Shown here in pieces: positions 1 through 5,139 of a stretch of DNA of 5,139 nucleotides. This DNA is from Myxococcota bacterium (GTDB lineage Bacteria; Myxococcota; Polyangia; GCA-2747355; JAKLHH01), in contig JAKLHH010000670.1 in assembly GCA_022710245.1 (NCBI GenBank), forward strand, positions 1 through 5,139. Reading direction: 5' to 3'. The notes beneath the pieces were generated by a model. That model had not been told where the DNA came from and did no database searches. It saw only the letters and a list, made by a program, of their open reading frames with translations. Position numbers and translations under genes: made by a program. Numbering within the stretch: the first letter of the stretch is position 1; each line of letters opens with the position of its first letter.

Positions 1-232
1 GGCCGTGCAGAGACGGCTGCGCGCGAGAGCTGCGCCCAGGACGAGCGAGCGCGAGTGCGCGCTTGCTGGCGGCTCGCTTGAGCGAGCGAGGCGGGGCCCG
101 GCTCGGGTGTGCGACGACCGCGCTACCGCCCAGCGTGCGGGGCGCCGCTCCAATTCGTGGCGTAACGGTCTGCACAGGGAAACAGCGGAAGCTGGCTGCA
201 GAGGAGGAGGCGGAGGGGGGACGGCGGCCGGA
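1..232. other. Non-coding region downstream of lon
   Basis: I find no supported gene, tRNA or rRNA here. Just past the lon stop the minus-strand transcript is C-rich and G-poor, with a pyrimidine run complementary to 201-220, of the kind that can load Rho. No intrinsic terminator (GC hairpin plus U-run) is visible. Farther on there is an inverted repeat GCTCGCT-TG-AGCGAGC (72-87) in a stretch rich in GCGAGC-type words (about 41-92). Without a T-run the hairpin is not a classical terminator. Confidence 0.5.
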
Positions 233-2635
<2,403 letters not shown>

Positions 2636-2676
2636 TGGGTCTCGGTTCTTCTCGTGGGTTCAGCCGAATGTCTAAT

Positions 2677-2704
2677 AACTTATCCATGAAATAGAGATCG
2701 TCAA
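2677..2704 (-). promoter_or_regulatory. Possible lon promoter (sigma70-like)
   Basis: The gap between the nucleotidase stop and lon contains the most AT-rich patch of the window (about 2671-2698). Read on the minus strand it has TTGACG (2704-2699, 5 of 6 to the -35 consensus), then 16 nt, then TAAGTT (2682-2677, only 3 of 6 to the -10 consensus), about 42 nt upstream of the lon ATG. The -35 match and the base-composition dip favour a promoter here. The -10 is weak and a shifted box such as TATTAG (2677-2672) is also possible. I do not see a CIRCE repeat or a clear sigma32 heat-shock promoter. Confidence 0.35.
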
Positions 2705-2732
2705 CCCGGCGGTCGGAGAGCGCCCGCCCGGC

Positions 2733-4580
2733 TCAGCGGCAGAACGCGCGCTCGCGCTTTTTCAGGCGCTTACACGGGCCTTCCAGGAAGACCGCGCGCG
2801 GCGCGTCCGGGGCGAGCACCGGCGTCGCGGCCGTGTTGAGCGGCCGCGGCTGCCGCTCCAGGTAGCGGGCGATCGCGTCCCGGATCGGCTGCTCCTGGAG
2901 GATCTGCTTGCGCGCGGCGGGTACGGTGTCGAACACGGAGCCGAGTCCATCCCCGCCGGTGAGGAGGAAGTCGCTGATCACCACAGTGTAGAGGCGGTCC
3001 TCCCGGAGCGGCCGGCCGGCGGCGTCCGTGACGGAGGCGAGCTCCTGGGGCGGTCCGCAGCGCAGGCTCAGCCGGAGCCCGGCCACCGACGGGACACCGT
3101 AGGCCCGTGCGGTGAGGAGGGTCAGCACCGAGGTGACCTGGGCGCCGCTGAGCTGGATGGTGGCGAGGCGGTTCTCGAAGGGGAACGCCTCGAAGAGATC
3201 GGCGTAGCTGACGGCGCCGGAGGGGAGATCGGAGCGGACCGAGCCGGCGTTGAAGATCGCGGCGTCCGCTCCGGGGACCGCGGCGAGGACCGCGTCGGCG
3301 AAGAGCGTGCCCACCTCGGAGCCGCTGCGGAGGTGCCGGACCGGGCGCGCGGCGCTGGTGAGCACCCGCCGGGTGGCGTCGGCGATCCTCGGGCGATACC
3401 GGTCGAGCAGCTGCCGCACCCGGCCGACGAGCTCGCGGTGCCGCTCGAGGAGCGGGCTCGGCTGGAGCAAGTGAAGGGCGAATTTTCCCTGCTCGCCTCC
3501 TGCGGAGGCTCCGCGGTGAAGGGCGAGCTCGGCGGCGGGCCGGGGCTCCTGGCAGTCCCCGCTGCGAGCGAAGACGTCCCGACATACGTGGCGGGGCGGC
3601 AGCGCGCGGCTCAGCGCCGGGAGCACGCGCCCGCTCCTCCGATCGACGACCAGCTCTGCCCGCGCCACCACCTGGCCGCGGCTGCAGCCCTCGATCACCG
3701 GCACCCCGCGGTAGAGGTGGGCGACGGGCTGGTGGCTGTGCCCGACGACGACCGCGTCGACGAGCCCGGGCTCCAGCGCGTCGAGGAGCTCGCTGAAGAG
3801 CTCGCCGCGGCAGCTGGACGCCTCGGGGGCGGGGCACTCGGCGTTACCGTGCGCCACGACGATCACCACCTGTGCGCCGGCGGCGCGGAGCGCGCGCGCC
3901 TCGCGGCGAACGACGGGGAGCCAGGGGGCGAAGCGGAGCCCGCGGGCGAAGGCAGGCATGGTGGTGACGGAGGTCTCCGGCGTGGTGAGACCGAGCAGCC
4001 CGACGCTGATCCCGGCGCGGCGGAGGAGCGCGGTCGCGCGCAGGCCTGGCCATGTCAGCGCGCGGCCGGCGTCGTCGGTGAGGTTCGCCGAGAGGACGGG
4101 GAAGGGCGCCCCGCGACACCAGGCCTTCAGCGCGCCGCGGGGATCGGCGCCGGCGGAGAGCGGCGGGTCGGGGACCCCGACCGGGCCGAAGTCGAGCTCG
4201 TGGTTGCCGATCGCCATCCCATCGTAGCCGAGGAGCCCGAGGAGGTCGCGCATGGGCCTGCCCTCGGCCCTGTTCGAGAGGAGGCTGCCCTGCATCACGT
4301 CGCCCGCGTCGAGGAGGATGGTGCCCTGGGGGTTCTCGCTCCGCAGCTCCGCGATGGTGGCGGCCAGCGCCTCGGCGCCTCCGACCCGGTAGGTCCGCGG
4401 GTCGGCCCCGGTGGTGAAGCGGCGCAGGGGATCGAGCTGACCGTGGAGGTCGTTGGTGGAGAGGATGGTGAGGCGCACGGTGCCGGCCGGAGGCGGCGGG
4501 ACCGGGGTGGCTTCGCGCGGACGGCAGCCGGCGGCGAGGAGCAGCAGGGCGAGGGCAGGGATCGTGGGACGACAGATCAC
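2733..4580 (-). CDS. Lipoprotein 5'-nucleotidase / metallophosphoesterase (UshA/CpdB class)
   Basis: Probable envelope-anchored hydrolase releasing phosphate from nucleotides or related phosphoesters; exact substrate unknown. The 615-residue product starts with a signal peptide and lipobox LAAGC, with C19 as the predicted lipid-modified residue. The metallophosphatase domain (about 36-285) has NDLHG (43-47), DAGD (91-94), GNHE (125-128), H244 and GHSH (280-283), a complete two-metal set. The C-terminal nucleotidase domain (about 400-565) has NAGSVR (444-449), PFEN (467-470) and TGGDG (541-545); F538 and D544 have the same spacing as the E. coli UshA substrate-stacking F498/D504. The start is GTG at 4580, chosen because the signal peptide begins there and a GAGGT Shine-Dalgarno lies 9 nt upstream. 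Cys333/Cys343 may form a disulfide. Oddities are an in-frame repeat insert at residues 352-370 and a basic Cys-containing C-terminus (603-615). It sits 12 bp behind the PKD lipoprotein gene. UshA, CpdB and NadN types cannot be separated by eye. Confidence 0.93.
   Translation of the reverse strand: MICRPTIPALALLLLAAGCRPREATPVPPPPAGTVRLTILSTNDLHGQLDPLRRFTTGADPRTYRVGGAEALAATIAELRSENPQGTILLDAGDVMQGSLLSNRAEGRPMRDLLGLLGYDGMAIGNHELDFGPVGVPDPPLSAGADPRGALKAWCRGAPFPVLSANLTDDAGRALTWPGLRATALLRRAGISVGLLGLTTPETSVTTMPAFARGLRFAPWLPVVRREARALRAAGAQVVIVVAHGNAECPAPEASSCRGELFSELLDALEPGLVDAVVVGHSHQPVAHLYRGVPVIEGCSRGQVVARAELVVDRRSGRVLPALSRALPPRHVCRDVFARSGDCQEPRPAAELALHRGASAGGEQGKFALHLLQPSPLLERHRELVGRVRQLLDRYRPRIADATRRVLTSAARPVRHLRSGSEVGTLFADAVLAAVPGADAAIFNAGSVRSDLPSGAVSYADLFEAFPFENRLATIQLSGAQVTSVLTLLTARAYGVPSVAGLRLSLRCGPPQELASVTDAAGRPLREDRLYTVVISDFLLTGGDGLGSVFDTVPAARKQILQEQPIRDAIARYLERQPRPLNTAATPVLAPDAPRAVFLEGPCKRLKKRERAFCR
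3471..3526. repeat. In-frame hairpin-containing insert bounded by 11-bp direct repeats, inside the nucleotidase gene
   Basis: GTGAAGGGCGA occurs perfectly at 3471-3481 and 3516-3526, a 45-bp period (exactly 15 codons). Between the copies lies an imperfectly composed stretch with an AT-rich run (3481-3488) and a hairpin, GCCTCC (3495-3500), loop TGC, GGAGGC (3504-3509). In the protein this gives LALH (352-355) and FALH (367-370) around a Gly/Ala/Ser-rich loop. The insert falls in the linker between the metallophosphatase and nucleotide-binding domains, where extra residues should be tolerated. The direct repeats could be a target-site duplication of a miniature element or the product of slippage; the sequence alone does not decide. 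Confidence 0.6.
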
Positions 4581-4589
4581 AGCAACCGG

Positions 4590-4594
4590 ACCTC
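4590..4594 (-). promoter_or_regulatory. Shine-Dalgarno of the nucleotidase gene, overlapping the upstream stop codon
   Basis: On the minus strand GAGGT (4594-4590) lies 9 nt before the GTG start at 4580. The first two bases, GA, are also the last two bases of the TGA stop (4595-4593) of the upstream lipoprotein gene. A ribosome finishing the first gene therefore covers the initiation site of the second, which is a typical arrangement for translational coupling. This site also decides the GTG as the start. Confidence 0.7.
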
Positions 4595-4943
4595 AGGGAC
4601 GTCGCACCGAGACCACCGCGGCGGCGCGCCCGCGGCTACCGTTCGAGTCGACGACCTCCACCGCCACCTCGATCAGACCGGCGGTCCGGCAGATCTGATC
4701 GATGACGGGCTGGGTCTCCTCGCGCGAGGCGGTGCCGTCAGCCACCGTGAAGCGGTAGAGGACGATGTCGCCGCCGGGATCGGTGGAGCTCGTGGCGTCG
4801 AGCCGCATCGAGCCGCCGAGGTCGCAGGTCGCCGGCGCCTCCAGCGTCGCCGTGGGTGGGTGCTCCACCGGCGGGCTGTCACAGGAGGCGAGGGCCAGCA
4901 CGAGGAGGCTGGCAGCGCAGGAGCGCGTCATGAGCAGCAGCAT
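4593..4943 (-). CDS. Small PKD/Ig-like domain lipoprotein
   Basis: The 116-residue product is a secreted lipoprotein of unknown specific function. A short hydrophobic signal (about 8-20) ends in LASC, making C21 the predicted lipidated cysteine. Residues about 30-114 resemble a single PKD-type beta-sandwich: LDATSSTDPGGDIVLYRF (48-65) fits the PKD pattern of D-A-x-S-S-x-D-P-x-G-x-I, then VADG (67-70), and VAVEVVDSNG (93-102) fits the closing strand. C40 and C85 could form a disulfide. Asp22 at position +2 after the lipid cysteine is the inner-membrane retention signal in E. coli; whether it applies here is unknown. Start choice is uncertain: ATG at 4943 or Met5 at 4931, and neither has a recognisable Shine-Dalgarno. 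It is first in a two-gene unit with the nucleotidase (12-bp gap). PKD domains usually mediate protein or carbohydrate contacts, so an accessory or adhesive role is possible but unproven. Confidence 0.8.
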   Translation of the reverse strand: MLLLMTRSCAASLLVLALASCDSPPVEHPPTATLEAPATCDLGGSMRLDATSSTDPGGDIVLYRFTVADGTASREETQPVIDQICRTAGLIEVAVEVVDSNGSRGRAAAVVSVRRP

Positions 4944-5042
4944 AGCATGAGCGGAGGACGCGCGCGCCGACGCTGCGCTCCTCGTCCGGACATGTGCCCA
5001 TCCCCGGGCTTCGCCCCTTCGCGCACAGGCACCACCTGCGGA
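4944..5042. other. Upstream region of the lipoprotein-nucleotidase pair
   Basis: This stretch separates the PKD lipoprotein start from the 48-bp repeat array and should hold its promoter, but no convincing -35/-10 pair or Shine-Dalgarno is visible on the minus strand. It has a small hairpin, GGGC-TTC-GCCC (5006-5016). A short plus-strand frame opens at ATG 4992 and continues through the repeats to the window edge; it has no ribosome binding site and I do not call it a gene. Confidence 0.4.
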
Positions 5043-5138
5043 GCCGCACTTGCGGGTCCTCGCGGCCTCCGGCCGCTCCGGGATGAGACCGCCGCACTTG
5101 CGGGTCCTCGCGGCCTCCGGCCGCTCCGGGATGAGACC
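5043..5138. repeat. Tandem 48-bp repeat, two perfect copies, running off the window edge
   Basis: The unit at 5043-5090 is repeated base for base at 5091-5138, and the last base of the window (5139, G) matches the start of a third copy. Each unit contains two inverted repeats: CCGC-ACTT-GCGG (5044-5055 in copy 1) and GCGGCC-TCC-GGCCGC (5062-5076 in copy 1). A short degenerate match to the unit start (CACCTGCGGA against CACTTGCGGG) lies just before the array at 5033-5042. Because 48 is a multiple of three, the array stays open when translated in at least one frame on each strand, but I see no convincing start signal. The total copy number cannot be known from this window. Confidence 0.95.
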
Positions 5139-5139
5139 G

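Noticed and set aside
72..87. Intrinsic terminator for lon
   Set aside because: The GCTCGCT/AGCGAGC inverted repeat lies about 146 nt past the stop and has no T-run on either side, so it does not qualify.
2770..3837. A 355-codon minus-strand frame overlapping the nucleotidase
   Set aside because: It is an Arg/Pro/Ala-rich out-of-frame reading within the well-supported nucleotidase gene, with no motifs.
4879..5097. A 72-codon minus-strand frame starting in the 48-bp repeat and overlapping the lipoprotein gene
   Set aside because: It has no ribosome binding site or recognisable domain, and it conflicts with the PKD lipoprotein frame, which has a lipobox and a domain pattern.
5043..5138. CRISPR array
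   Set aside because: The copies are directly adjacent with no spacers between them, and no cas gene is present; this is a simple tandem repeat.
4992..5139. A plus-strand frame from ATG 4992 through the repeats, giving a 16-residue peptide repeat
   Set aside because: It has no Shine-Dalgarno, and openness through the array follows from a 48-bp period. It is incomplete at the edge, so it can be neither confirmed nor excluded.

Overview
The window is a very GC-rich piece of bacterial chromosome. All three genes I accept lie on the minus strand, so the reading order runs from the right edge to the left: a small PKD-type lipoprotein (4943-4593), a lipoprotein 5'-nucleotidase of the UshA/CpdB class (4580-2733), and an ATP-dependent Lon protease (2635-233). 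The GC richness, strong G/C third-position bias, two lipoproteins in a row and the wording of the Lon sequence suggest a Myxococcota/Deltaproteobacteria-like organism. That assignment comes from general resemblance, not from a database match.

Region by region: 1-232 is non-coding as far as I can see. In the minus-strand transcript it begins with a C-rich, G-poor stretch just after the lon stop and holds a GCGAGC-rich inverted repeat further on. 233-2635 is an intact lon gene with all catalytic motifs. 2636-2732 is a short intergenic space with the most AT-rich patch of the window and a plausible lon promoter. 2733-4580 is the nucleotidase gene. It starts with GTG and has a lipobox, complete metal-binding motifs and a complete nucleotide-binding domain. 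Its interdomain linker carries a 45-bp in-frame duplication-like insert with a hairpin. 4593-4943 is the PKD lipoprotein; its stop codon is embedded in the nucleotidase Shine-Dalgarno sequence, so the two are probably translationally coupled. 4944-5139 holds no supported gene and ends in a tandem array of a 48-bp repeat (two perfect copies) that runs off the right edge.

The two lipoproteins look like an envelope pair: one anchored nucleotide-scavenging hydrolase and one small Ig-fold lipoprotein of unknown partner. Lon is cytoplasmic and probably has its own promoter. I see no mobile genes, defence genes or CRISPR, and no evidence of a new multi-gene system. The most unusual signal is at the repeat level. 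The hairpin inside the nucleotidase gene and the one in the 48-bp repeat share size, loop length and flanking bases (CTC before, TCCG after, plus strand) while the four inner base pairs of the stem differ in a compensated way. That suggests two members of one small repeat family.
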